Made by a program: the position numbers and the translations under genes | Source of the DNA: Verrucomicrobia bacterium UBA3750 | Lineage (GTDB): Bacteria; Verrucomicrobiota; Kiritimatiellia; RFP12; UBA1067 | Reading direction: 5' to 3' | DNA: 13,223 bases | Assembly: GCA_002371755.1 (NCBI GenBank) | Contig: DFGM01000090.1 | Span: 1-13,223, forward strand | Shown here: in pieces, positions 1 through 6,463 of the stretch | Position numbering within the stretch: position 1 is the stretch's first letter | Layout: each line of letters opens with the position of its first letter | Notes under the pieces: generated by a model | Databases searched by the model: none | The model's input: only the letters and a program-made list of their open reading frames with translations | What the model was told of the DNA's origin: nothing

Positions 1-721
1 AGTTCTTGTGGTGGTCGAAGCCGAGATGCATTGAAGGCGGGAACAGGATCTGGTAATCGTCGCCGCAATGCACCGAAACATTGGCCCAATAGATCATGGA
101 CTCTATCCAAGGCTGGCGGTTCATGAAGATGTTCTCGGCCCGCAGGACGGCGCGATCCGGCATCAGCGAAAGGCCGATGGTCCACTTCAGGCGGCGGCGA
201 AGCTCCGTTTCGCCAATCCAGATTGTCTTGGCGCCGTCCTCGCGCGCTTCGAGGCGCCAGTCTATAGGCATGGCCGTGGTGGCGCGATGATGATGCGGGA
301 AGTTCCATTCCACGCCGCCAGAAATCCACGCACCCAGCATGCCGATAAGCGCCGGCTTTATCACATGCTGGCGATAGAACGCCTCGAACCCGGTCGCCTT
401 GTCGGTAAAATTGAGCAGATGCCCTCCATGCTCCGGCAGAAGCCCCATTTGCAGCCAGTCGTTTTCCAGCGTGAGATACTTGTATTCCTCGTCCACCTTC
501 CCGTCATGGAGCACATCCTGCATCGGATAGGGATATACCCTCCCTTGCGCCCCTTGATAGACGCGCCCGGTGTAGAAAAGAGGAGTCTTATCGTATCCGC
601 CCGGACTATACGTCGGCAAGACAATCCTATCCTCGGCCATCTTCACCTCATGCGCAAATGCAAGGTGATGACCCAACGCCGCTATCGAAATCGCTACTGA
701 AAAAAGCAGTTTTCTGTTCAT
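1..721 (-). CDS. Secreted DUF5107 domain protein (3' part cut off by window edge)
   Basis: The reading frame opens at ATG 721 and runs off the left edge after 240 codons with no stop. It begins with a signal peptide (MNRKLLFSV, hydrophobic core, AFA just before residue 24), so the protein is exported. The remainder resembles the DUF5107 family: LENDWLQMGLLPEHGGHLL at about residues 85-103, then GMLGAWISGGVEWNFPHHHR at about 127-146, ATTAMPIDW, and YWANVSVH at about 211-218. In this family these segments form a galactose-mutarotase-like beta-sandwich, often with TPR repeats further on. The exact substrate is unknown, but the fold and frequent linkage to sugar regulators suggest carbohydrate binding or processing. 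The gene diverges from the XylR-like regulator, which probably controls it. The Shine-Dalgarno is weak (GACAGGG abutting the ATG). DUF5107 assignment is from remembered family motifs, not a search. Confidence 0.88.
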   Translation of the reverse strand, partial: MNRKLLFSVAISIAALGHHLAFAHEVKMAEDRIVLPTYSPGGYDKTPLFYTGRVYQGAQGRVYPYPMQDVLHDGKVDEEYKYLTLENDWLQMGLLPEHGGHLLNFTDKATGFEAFYRQHVIKPALIGMLGAWISGGVEWNFPHHHRATTAMPIDWRLEAREDGAKTIWIGETELRRRLKWTIGLSLMPDRAVLRAENIFMNRQPWIESMIYWANVSVHCGDDYQILFPPSMHLGFDHHKN

Positions 722-751
722 CCCTGTCGCCCTTGTCGTGTTTTCACTGAT

Positions 752-778
752 ATTCTACCATAATCCCGCCTCGGACAA
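752..778 (-). promoter_or_regulatory. Predicted promoter of the DUF5107 gene
   Basis: On the minus strand there is TGG followed by TAGAAT (extended -10, 752-760) with a weak TTGTCC (773-778) about 15 bases upstream. Initiation near 745 would leave a leader of about 24 bases. The same TGGTAWAAT-like pattern recurs before other genes here, which supports it. Confidence 0.5.
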
Positions 779-823
779 ATAGCCTTTCGGGCAAAAATAT
801 CATAGCCTATCGGGTAAAAATAT
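779..823. repeat. Tandem 22-bp direct repeat, probable operator of the XylR-like regulator
   Basis: Two copies, 779-800 and 802-823, start 23 bp apart and match at 20 of 22 positions. Each reads ATAGCCTW, then TCGGGY, then AAAAATAT. Tandem direct half-sites about two helical turns apart are how AraC-type proteins usually bind. The second copy ends at the TG of the regulator's own extended -10 and covers the -35 position, while the first copy ends close to the -35 of the divergent DUF5107 promoter. The site could therefore serve both activation of DUF5107 and autoregulation. The repeat is directly visible; the binding protein is inferred. Confidence 0.65.
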
Positions 824-831
824 GGTATACT
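823..831 (+). promoter_or_regulatory. Extended -10 promoter of the XylR-like regulator
   Basis: TGG followed by TATACT (hexamer 826-831) lies 10 bases before the ATG at 842. Initiation 6-8 bases downstream would leave only 3-5 untranslated bases, so the message is probably nearly leaderless. No Shine-Dalgarno is visible before the ATG, which fits. Confidence 0.55.
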
Positions 832-841
832 ACCGCGCACG

Positions 842-1984
842 ATGAAGATTATACTCTTTTTCCAGTCGACAACACGCAAAAGCTGGTTCGAGAAGTTGCA
901 CGGACTGCATCGCTATGCGCAGGAGCACGACTGGTTTGTGCAGGTGGTAGAACGCTATGCTGCCGCCCGCGATGTGCGCAGGGCCATCGCAAACTGGTCT
1001 CCGGCCGGCTGCATCGTAGACCGTGCCATGACGAACTCCCGCGCACCGGACATGTTTTTCAGGGGCATGCCCACCGTATACCTGGACCAAAGCCCCGAAA
1101 AGGCTTCGGCGGAACACCCTTGCCTCCTCCACGATTCCGCCGCGTGCGCCGCACTTGCGGCCGGCGAGCTGTTTTCGCAAGGCTGCAAATCCTACGCCTA
1201 TCTTGGCTACAGAAAAACCGTGCATTGGGACACGGCAAGACTGGAACGCTTCAGGGAATTGGCATCCGCGACCGGCAAACCATTTGCCGTTCTCCAGCGC
1301 AATTCGATTGCCTCCACCCTGAAAGACCTGCCCAAACCATGCGGAATCCTCGCCGCAAACGACTACTGCGCCATCGAAGCGTGGCATGCCGCCCTGAAAG
1401 CAGACCTATCGGTGCCTGACGACGTGCTTATCGCCGGCATAGACAACGACGAAACCTTTTGCGAAGCTCTCTCGCCAGGACTTACCAGCGTGGAGACTGA
1501 TTTCGAGCGGGCCGGATTGATGCTGGGCGAAATGCTCTCTGCCGAGATGACCGGCAACGGAGGTGCGCGGACCGAGTTTTACGGCCCGCTGCGTCTCGTC
1601 CGGCGCGGCTCGACCATGCTCTTGCCAGGCCTAAGTCCCATGGTGCGCAAAGCAAAGGAATACATCCGCCGCCACGCTTTCGAGCCGACGCTTTCCATCG
1701 ACATGGTCGCCGCCGCAATGTCCTGTTCGCGTTCGCTCGCCACAAAACGTTTCAGGAAAGAGACCGGGACGTCGATTCTCGACGAAATACACGACCTCCG
1801 CTTCAGGCGAATGTGCGAGCTCCTCTCCAAATCCTCTCTTCCCATCGCCCTGGTCGTGCAACGCTGCGGCTACGAATCGGACGGCTTTGCCAAGCGTTTC
1901 TTCATGAAACGCGCAGGCATGACCATGCGCGACTACAGAAAAGCCAACCTCGCCCCCTATCCTGCCTGGGCGCGGCGGCGGTAG
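842..1984 (+). CDS. XylR-like transcriptional regulator (periplasmic-binding-type sensor plus AraC HTH)
   Basis: This 380-residue protein lacks an N-terminal LacI helix-turn-helix. It opens directly with a substrate-binding-like fold (MKIILFFQSTTRKSWFEKLH; LACI-type segments GILAANDYCAIEAWHAA and PDDVLIAGIDND at about 165-205; SVETDFERAG). The C-terminal part from about residue 263 is an AraC-family domain with two helix-turn-helices (LSIDMVAAAMSCSRSLATKR and IALVVQRCGYESDGFAKRFF) and the closing G-MTMRDYRK. This architecture matches the E. coli XylR type, which senses a sugar in the cytoplasm and activates catabolic genes. The ligand is not deducible. The divergent DUF5107 gene is the obvious target, through the direct repeat between them. 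The start is chosen from the homologous N-terminus; no ribosome binding site precedes it. Confidence 0.88.
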   Translation: MKIILFFQSTTRKSWFEKLHGLHRYAQEHDWFVQVVERYAAARDVRRAIANWSPAGCIVDRAMTNSRAPDMFFRGMPTVYLDQSPEKASAEHPCLLHDSAACAALAAGELFSQGCKSYAYLGYRKTVHWDTARLERFRELASATGKPFAVLQRNSIASTLKDLPKPCGILAANDYCAIEAWHAALKADLSVPDDVLIAGIDNDETFCEALSPGLTSVETDFERAGLMLGEMLSAEMTGNGGARTEFYGPLRLVRRGSTMLLPGLSPMVRKAKEYIRRHAFEPTLSIDMVAAAMSCSRSLATKRFRKETGTSILDEIHDLRFRRMCELLSKSSLPIALVVQRCGYESDGFAKRFFMKRAGMTMRDYRKANLAPYPAWARRR

Positions 1985-2033
1985 GGCGGTGAGCCCCCCT
2001 GCCCTAAACCCGCTACCCGAAACTCCCGGAATA

Positions 2034-2042
2034 TGATATAAT
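2034..2042 (+). promoter_or_regulatory. Extended -10 promoter of azlCD
   Basis: TGA followed by the perfect hexamer TATAAT (2037-2042) lies 10 bases before the azlC ATG. There is no recognisable -35, as expected for an extended -10 promoter. The predicted leader is 3-5 bases and there is no Shine-Dalgarno. The surrounding AATATGATATAATACGCG closely parallels the promoter at 823-831. Confidence 0.6.
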
Positions 2043-2052
2043 ACGCGCCCTC

Positions 2053-2643
2053 ATGACAAAAGGCAGATACATAGCCATTCGGGCGTTCAAGGATTCATTG
2101 CCGATTTTGATGGGATACGGCAGCATGGGATTTGCGGCGGGCGTGCTTATCGCGGCGAGAAGCGCAGCCCAGACCCCCGCCGTCTGGAGCGGATTGCTCG
2201 CCGTCACGTCGTTTTCCGGCACGCTCCAGTTCGCCATAACCGATCCGATGCGTGAAAACGCCTCTCTCTGGGCCATAGCCTTGCTGGTTCTCGCCATTTC
2301 CTTCCGCTACGCTCTATATGGCTTTACGCTCCTGGCGCGCCTTTCGGGAATCACGCTCTGGAAGAAGATCTTCCTTATCTGGTGCCTCACGGACGAAAAC
2401 TTCGCGCTCGAATCCGCCGCAAAGTTCGCCCGCCAAACGGATTTCGTGCGCTATTCGCTCACTCTATGCCTCTTTACCCTCACTTATTGGACGTGCGGGT
2501 GTACGCTTGGGGCGCTCGCCGGCGAGAAGCTCCCTATCCCCGACAAGGGAATGGAGTTCGCCATGGTTGCGCTTTTCATAGCAATATTCACCGACCAGGC
2601 AAAGGCGCTCTATCTCGGCTGGCGCAAGGAGCGCGCATCATGA
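2053..2643 (+). CDS. azlC: AzlC-family branched-chain amino acid permease subunit
   Basis: This 196-residue membrane protein is the large subunit of the two-component AzlCD exporter, which moves branched-chain amino acids (and some analogues) out across the inner membrane. Family features visible are the N-terminal FKDSLPILMGYGSMGFAAG, the SFSGTLQFAI segment at about residues 53-62, ISFRYALYGFTLLARL at about 82-97, and the acidic LTDENFAL at about 112-119. About five hydrophobic spans are apparent. It is shorter than many family members (usually about 230 residues), but the conserved segments are all present. Its stop overlaps the azlD start (ATGA), so the two are translationally coupled. No amino-acid regulator (Lrp/AzlB) is adjacent. 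Confidence 0.88.
   Translation: MTKGRYIAIRAFKDSLPILMGYGSMGFAAGVLIAARSAAQTPAVWSGLLAVTSFSGTLQFAITDPMRENASLWAIALLVLAISFRYALYGFTLLARLSGITLWKKIFLIWCLTDENFALESAAKFARQTDFVRYSLTLCLFTLTYWTCGCTLGALAGEKLPIPDKGMEFAMVALFIAIFTDQAKALYLGWRKERAS
2626..2631 (+). promoter_or_regulatory. Shine-Dalgarno of azlD, fixing its start
   Basis: AAGGAG lies 8 bases before the ATG at 2640. The frame is open much further upstream (to 2382), but that part overlaps azlC and only the 2640 start gives an AzlD-sized protein. Confidence 0.8.
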
Positions 2644-2948
2644 ACGACACACTCCACAATATATGCGTCGTGCTGGTCTCGTGGGCCGTCATATTCTCGC
2701 TCCGTGCGCTGCCTTTCATCGCATTCGGCAAGCGAGCGGCCGATTCTCGTTTTCTCAAAGCGACGGAAAAGTGGCTTTCCCCGGCCATAATATTGATGCT
2801 GGTGGTCTATTCATATTCCGGACTGGAATGGCGCACGCTTTCGCCTTATCTCGCTGGCGCACTGACGGTAGCGCTCCAGCTCAAATTCCAAAGCGGCCTT
2901 GTTTCCATATTCGGCGGCACGGCGCTATATATGCTGCTCGTGCGCTAA
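2640..2948 (+). CDS. azlD: AzlD-family branched-chain amino acid export subunit
   Basis: The protein has 102 residues, the usual size of AzlD, the small partner of AzlC. It carries the family motif SLRALPFIAFGKR at about residues 20-32, followed by a loop (FLKATEKWLSPAIILMLVVY) and three to four hydrophobic segments. The start is decided by the Shine-Dalgarno at 2626-2631 and by the 4-base overlap with the azlC stop. The gene ends 31 bases from the convergent stop of the 522-aa protein gene. No T-rich terminator is seen between them. Confidence 0.88.
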   Translation: MNDTLHNICVVLVSWAVIFSLRALPFIAFGKRAADSRFLKATEKWLSPAIILMLVVYSYSGLEWRTLSPYLAGALTVALQLKFQSGLVSIFGGTALYMLLVR

Positions 2949-2979
2949 TCCGCCGCCTGCGGCTCTACCTGCCGCCTCG

Positions 2980-4548
2980 CTACCTGCCTATCCAGGCCAT
3001 ATAGGCGTCGCGCAGGGCGTAGATGGTGGCGTAGCCTTTTGCGTCGTCTTTGGCGGTCTTGGCGGCATCCCACTCCTTCTTGTGTTCGAGCCAGCAGGCG
3101 GCGGCATGCCTTTTCATGACATCCTTATCCGTAGTCGGCTTTTTCCCTTCCATATACTTTATGAACACGCCAAGCTGTTTGGCCATGCGGGAAGTCTTTC
3201 TGCCCATGTTGCCTTTGCCGGAGGCGTTCTTTTTCTTCTTGCCCAATGCGGCGCGCGTCTCCTCGCCCAGCTCCACCACTTCGCGCGGCTTCTTCAACGC
3301 CGCACCGCAGGCCTCTATCAAGGTCCGGGTGGATTCATCCAAGAGCCGCTCGAGCTCCGCAAAATCCTTTTCCCGCTCGAGCGCCTCGCCATGACCGTCT
3401 TCAATGAACTTGTGGAAGCGTCCGTTGTTGCGCTCCACTATCTGCAGACATTTGCGGAAATCGACGGATGATGGCGAATCGACATAACGCGCAAGCTCTA
3501 TCGCCCTGCGCAGATAGGCGCACAACAGTTCATACACCCGCTCGAAGGCGGCGGTTTCATCCGTCTTTTCGCGAACGTACCGGAACACTGTACGCTCCAT
3601 GTCGCCGTGTTTCCGCACTGCGAACCCGATGTAGGCCACGTCCGGATCCGTGGTAAAAACGCGCCTGAACTCGCGCTTGCGCCGGAGCGCGTCCGTCACG
3701 GCCGCAAACGCCTCCGGGCTTTGCGCGGCTTTTTCGAGGGGCGCGAGATCCCCTTCGACTGCCGCCAGATTCTTCGAATACCCGTCCATCGCCGCCTCGC
3801 GCACGGCAATCGCGCGTTCCTTGTTGTGCAAAGTCGCCTGCTCCGGACTCAGACCGTCACGGGGATAAAGGACGGTGCTTTCGGGGTCAGGGAGGATATC
3901 CGGGATTTCCGGGGTGCGCAGCGCGAGCCTGTCGTGCGCCGTGAGAAGCTCGATTTCCGCCATAACCGTATTCCAGCAGCGGGCGATGTCATCTGCCAGC
4001 GCCCTGGCCGCATCGGGCTTGAAGGCGCGGATGCCGCGGAAGTCGATGTATCTTTCCAGGAGTTCCTCTCTCGCGGGCGAATCTATCTGGCGCGCAAGAG
4101 AAGTGAGCACCTTCAGGAAGTTTCGCAATCCAGCGTGGGCGCTTTGCACCACGGCAGGCCGCTTCGACTGCATAAGGCGGAACAGGTTGATGCAAAGCTT
4201 GTAGACCGCGCTGTACTTCCCGGGCGACATGATGTAGAGCTCTTCCGAGCCGGAAGCCACGATGCCCACGAGGTATTCAAGCACTTCTTTGCATAGCTCG
4301 CGGGTTTTGTTCTCCTGCCATGCGATTTCCGCTTCCTCGCTGTCATCCTCGGGGTCGTCTCCGAATATCGCCTGGGTTATCGCGAAGCGGCCTATTGAAG
4401 GAATGTCGCTGAACTGCACGGCAATGTAGTGCTCCAGCATCCCGTCTTTGCCGGGTTTCGGCGCGGAAAGGACCATGCGCCTGAAGCTGAAATCGCCCTC
4501 GCCGGACTTCTTCGGGCCGGCGGCTTCGCTCGTATTCTCCTTTTTCAC
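2980..4548 (-). CDS. Unrecognised 522-aa charged helical protein, last gene of the parB operon
   Basis: I do not recognise this family. The start is GTG at 4548, overlapping the TGA of the upstream peptidase gene (GTGA) with AAGGAG at 4557-4562 eight bases before it, so translation is coupled. No signal peptide or membrane span is visible, so it should be cytoplasmic. The sequence is rich in K, E, R and A and looks almost wholly alpha-helical. An acidic patch (DDPEDDSEEAE) lies near residues 64-74. A strongly basic stretch (KKKKNASGKG, then GRKTSRMAKQLG) starts near residue 437 and is followed by a compact C-terminal part with several Trp and Tyr residues (AAACWLEHKKEW and YALRDAYMAWIGR). A short motif, LAR-hydrophobic-DSP, occurs twice (LARQIDSP and LARYVDSP), perhaps hinting at two related helical units. 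The basic region could bind nucleic acid; that is speculation based on charge and the parB neighbourhood. Confidence 0.8.
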   Translation of the reverse strand: MKKENTSEAAGPKKSGEGDFSFRRMVLSAPKPGKDGMLEHYIAVQFSDIPSIGRFAITQAIFGDDPEDDSEEAEIAWQENKTRELCKEVLEYLVGIVASGSEELYIMSPGKYSAVYKLCINLFRLMQSKRPAVVQSAHAGLRNFLKVLTSLARQIDSPAREELLERYIDFRGIRAFKPDAARALADDIARCWNTVMAEIELLTAHDRLALRTPEIPDILPDPESTVLYPRDGLSPEQATLHNKERAIAVREAAMDGYSKNLAAVEGDLAPLEKAAQSPEAFAAVTDALRRKREFRRVFTTDPDVAYIGFAVRKHGDMERTVFRYVREKTDETAAFERVYELLCAYLRRAIELARYVDSPSSVDFRKCLQIVERNNGRFHKFIEDGHGEALEREKDFAELERLLDESTRTLIEACGAALKKPREVVELGEETRAALGKKKKNASGKGNMGRKTSRMAKQLGVFIKYMEGKKPTTDKDVMKRHAAACWLEHKKEWDAAKTAKDDAKGYATIYALRDAYMAWIGR

Positions 4549-5405
4549 TGCTGAAGCTCCTTCAACATTTCCACGACGATTCCGCCTGCGACGAGCAGAG
4601 AATCGGCAGAGATATGCTCGATGGTATCATCCTTCGTGTGCCAGTAGTCGTTGAGACCGGGCGCACTGCCGTATTCGAAGTCGATGAGATCGATAGCCGG
4701 GAAGCCGAGCTGGAGGAATGGAAGATGGTCATCCTTCACATATTCGGGGATTTTGCGGACTTTGTCGCCGGCGCCGGCTTTTGCGGCTGCGCGCAGAGCC
4801 GCAGAGACGAGCCCGGGCGTGGAATTGGCGGGGATGGAGATGCCAAGATCCTTGTCGCCCAGCATATCGAGGCATATGACCGCTTTCACCTTCCTTCCGG
4901 AAGCTTTCAGTTTGGCGGCCGCATGGCGCGAGCCCCAGAATCCGTCGGCGGCGGAATAGGAATGCATGCACTCTTCGCCGTCCAGCCATGCCAACATGAT
5001 ATTGAGTCCCGAAGGCTTTGTGCGTTCCAGCATCGCCGCGAGCGCCACGAGCAGGCCGGACGTGGAAGCACCATCATTGGTGCCGGGGCATTCGATCCCT
5101 GTCTTCGTGTCGAAGTGGGAGAGGATTGCCACCCACTCGCCGTCCGGAACAGTCTCCCATTCGGCTATGACATTGTGGAAGTGCTTCTCGCCGTTTGGGG
5201 TGGGTGCCGAAAAGCGGTCTATGCGCGCATTCACGCCACGGGAGGAAAGTTCGCGCAAAATGAACCCCGCTGCGAATCTACCGCGAAAAGTGCCGGCGTT
5301 GCGCGGGGTATATTTGACCACAAGTTCCTTTGCCGTCGAGAACGCGATATCCGCATCCGGAGCGGCAAAGGAAAGCGAGGCGGCAAGAAGCGCAGCCGGC
5401 AGCAC
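4545..5405 (-). CDS. Secreted M28-family zinc peptidase / glutaminyl cyclase-like enzyme
   Basis: This is a 286-residue M28 protein with the layout of glutaminyl-peptide cyclotransferases. Visible residues are H97 and D99 in LSHFDTK, D111 in GTNDGAS, E144-E145 in LDGEE, D180 in CLDMLGD, D225-D226 in VKDDHLPF, and W255-H256 in YWHTKDDT. By comparison with animal glutaminyl cyclase these correspond to the zinc ligands (Asp, Glu, His), the general base and the DDH-x-PF and WH elements. It could therefore cyclise N-terminal Gln to pyroglutamate, or act as an aminopeptidase. It starts with GTG 5405, seven bases after the parB stop, with GGTGGAG upstream. Its N-terminus is hydrophobic (LPAALLAASLSFAAPDA) and resembles a signal peptide but lacks the usual basic residues, so the export prediction is uncertain. 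It sits in the same frame as parB, separated by one TAG. Confidence 0.83.
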   Translation of the reverse strand: MLPAALLAASLSFAAPDADIAFSTAKELVVKYTPRNAGTFRGRFAAGFILRELSSRGVNARIDRFSAPTPNGEKHFHNVIAEWETVPDGEWVAILSHFDTKTGIECPGTNDGASTSGLLVALAAMLERTKPSGLNIMLAWLDGEECMHSYSAADGFWGSRHAAAKLKASGRKVKAVICLDMLGDKDLGISIPANSTPGLVSAALRAAAKAGAGDKVRKIPEYVKDDHLPFLQLGFPAIDLIDFEYGSAPGLNDYWHTKDDTIEHISADSLLVAGGIVVEMLKELQQ

Positions 5406-5411
5406 GGCGAA

Positions 5412-6452
5412 CTACTCCACCGTTACGCCGATCATGCGGATGATGCGGTCCAGATCGTCGTTATCGTAGAAGTCGATTTCCAGAAGGCCCTTCACGTGGC
5501 GTCCGCTCAAATGCGTAATGCCGCTCTTTATGCGCACGGCGCAGCCGAGATGGCGGCGCATCGCGTCCTGGAGGTTGCGGATGTATGCATCCGTCAAATC
5601 CGGGACGCCGCGCGGCTTTTCGGGCACGGGGGACTTGTAGCGCTCCACCTTGCGCTGGAGCGCAAGCACGGTAAGCTGATCGTTCACCACGTCGCGGGCG
5701 AACAGGGTGCGGGTCTTCTCGTCGTCCAAGGAGAGGAGAATCTTCGCATGCCCCACCGTGATGGCGCGCTCTTCCACCATTTGGCGCACTTCGTCGGGAA
5801 GCTCAAGGAGTCTCAGGGCGTTTGCGACCGTTGCACGTCCCTTGCCGACCTTGTCAGCCACCTCCTGCTGGGTGAGAGAGAACGTGTCCAGCAAGGTCTT
5901 GTAGCTTACCGCCTCCTCGATCGGATTGAGGTCTTCGCGCTGGAGGTTTTCGGTCGCAGTCATCGCTGCGGCCGTCAAATCGTCCGCCTCGATGAGATTG
6001 ACCTTGATTTTGCTCCAGCCGGCAATGAGAGCTGCGCGCAAACGGCGCTCGCCGGCGATCAGCTCGTAGCGGCCTTCCTTGTTTTTGCGGACGGTGGGCG
6101 GCTGCACAAGGCCGTTGTTTCTGATTGAATCGGCGAGTTCCTTGAGTTCGTCCTCCTTGAAGTCGCGGCGTGGCTGGTAGGGGCTGCGCTCGATATCGAG
6201 GATTTTAAGCTCCACAAGCCCCGTCTTGGGCGCAATCTCCTGCTGTTTGACGGCAGGCACGGCGCTTTTGGACGCCGCAGACGCGCTTTCGGCGACTGGC
6301 GACGCCACATGCGTGGGCACCGCCTTCGCGTTTTGGCTCAAGAGGGCATCCAACCCGCGACCTTGCAGACCATGGGCGGACTTTTTGCCGGCTTGCGCAG
6401 GGGCTTTCGCAGCCCCTGTCGCTTTTTTGAGATAAGGATTCTTCGAGGACAT
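5412..6452 (-). CDS. parB: Chromosome-partitioning protein ParB (Spo0J)
   Basis: This 346-residue CTP-dependent DNA clamp loads at parS sites and works with the ParA ATPase and SMC in chromosome segregation. An N-terminal GRGLDALL (residues 32-38 and before) is the segment that contacts ParA. It is followed by a linker, then ISxYQPR-like RSPYQPRRDF (89-98), the CTP-binding GERRLRAA (134-141), ENLQREDLNPIEEA (168-181) and a helix-turn-helix LTQQEVADKVGKGRATVANA (193-212). The C-terminal dimerisation domain ends GRHVKGLLEIDFYDNDDLDRII. The start is ATG 6452, where homology begins; the frame is open further upstream but reads into the preceding gene. The Shine-Dalgarno is poor (AAAGG two bases away). 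No parA is adjacent, although it usually lies directly upstream. Confidence 0.95.
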   Translation of the reverse strand: MSSKNPYLKKATGAAKAPAQAGKKSAHGLQGRGLDALLSQNAKAVPTHVASPVAESASAASKSAVPAVKQQEIAPKTGLVELKILDIERSPYQPRRDFKEDELKELADSIRNNGLVQPPTVRKNKEGRYELIAGERRLRAALIAGWSKIKVNLIEADDLTAAAMTATENLQREDLNPIEEAVSYKTLLDTFSLTQQEVADKVGKGRATVANALRLLELPDEVRQMVEERAITVGHAKILLSLDDEKTRTLFARDVVNDQLTVLALQRKVERYKSPVPEKPRGVPDLTDAYIRNLQDAMRRHLGCAVRIKSGITHLSGRHVKGLLEIDFYDNDDLDRIIRMIGVTVE

Positions 6453-6463
6453 CGCCTTTAGGA

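Noticed and set aside
68..700. Plus-strand 210-aa frame and minus-strand 87-aa frame at the left edge
   Set aside because: The minus-strand frame from 721 encodes a signal peptide and DUF5107 motifs and runs off the edge, so these are shadows of it.
1978..1989. A 12-bp match (GCGGTAGGGCGG) with 12527-12538 as a dispersed repeat
   Set aside because: It is short, GC-rich and partly inside the XylR-like coding end; two copies are not enough to call a repeat family.
1985..2030. Intrinsic terminator after the XylR-like gene (AGGGC...GCCCT)
   Set aside because: The stem is short with a poorly paired interior and is followed by AAACCC rather than a T-tract.
4614..6128. Long plus-strand open frame (504 aa) opposite M28 and parB
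   Set aside because: It is antisense to two convincingly conserved genes. It is rich in Arg, Gly and His as expected of a GC-rich shadow frame, and has no recognisable motif.
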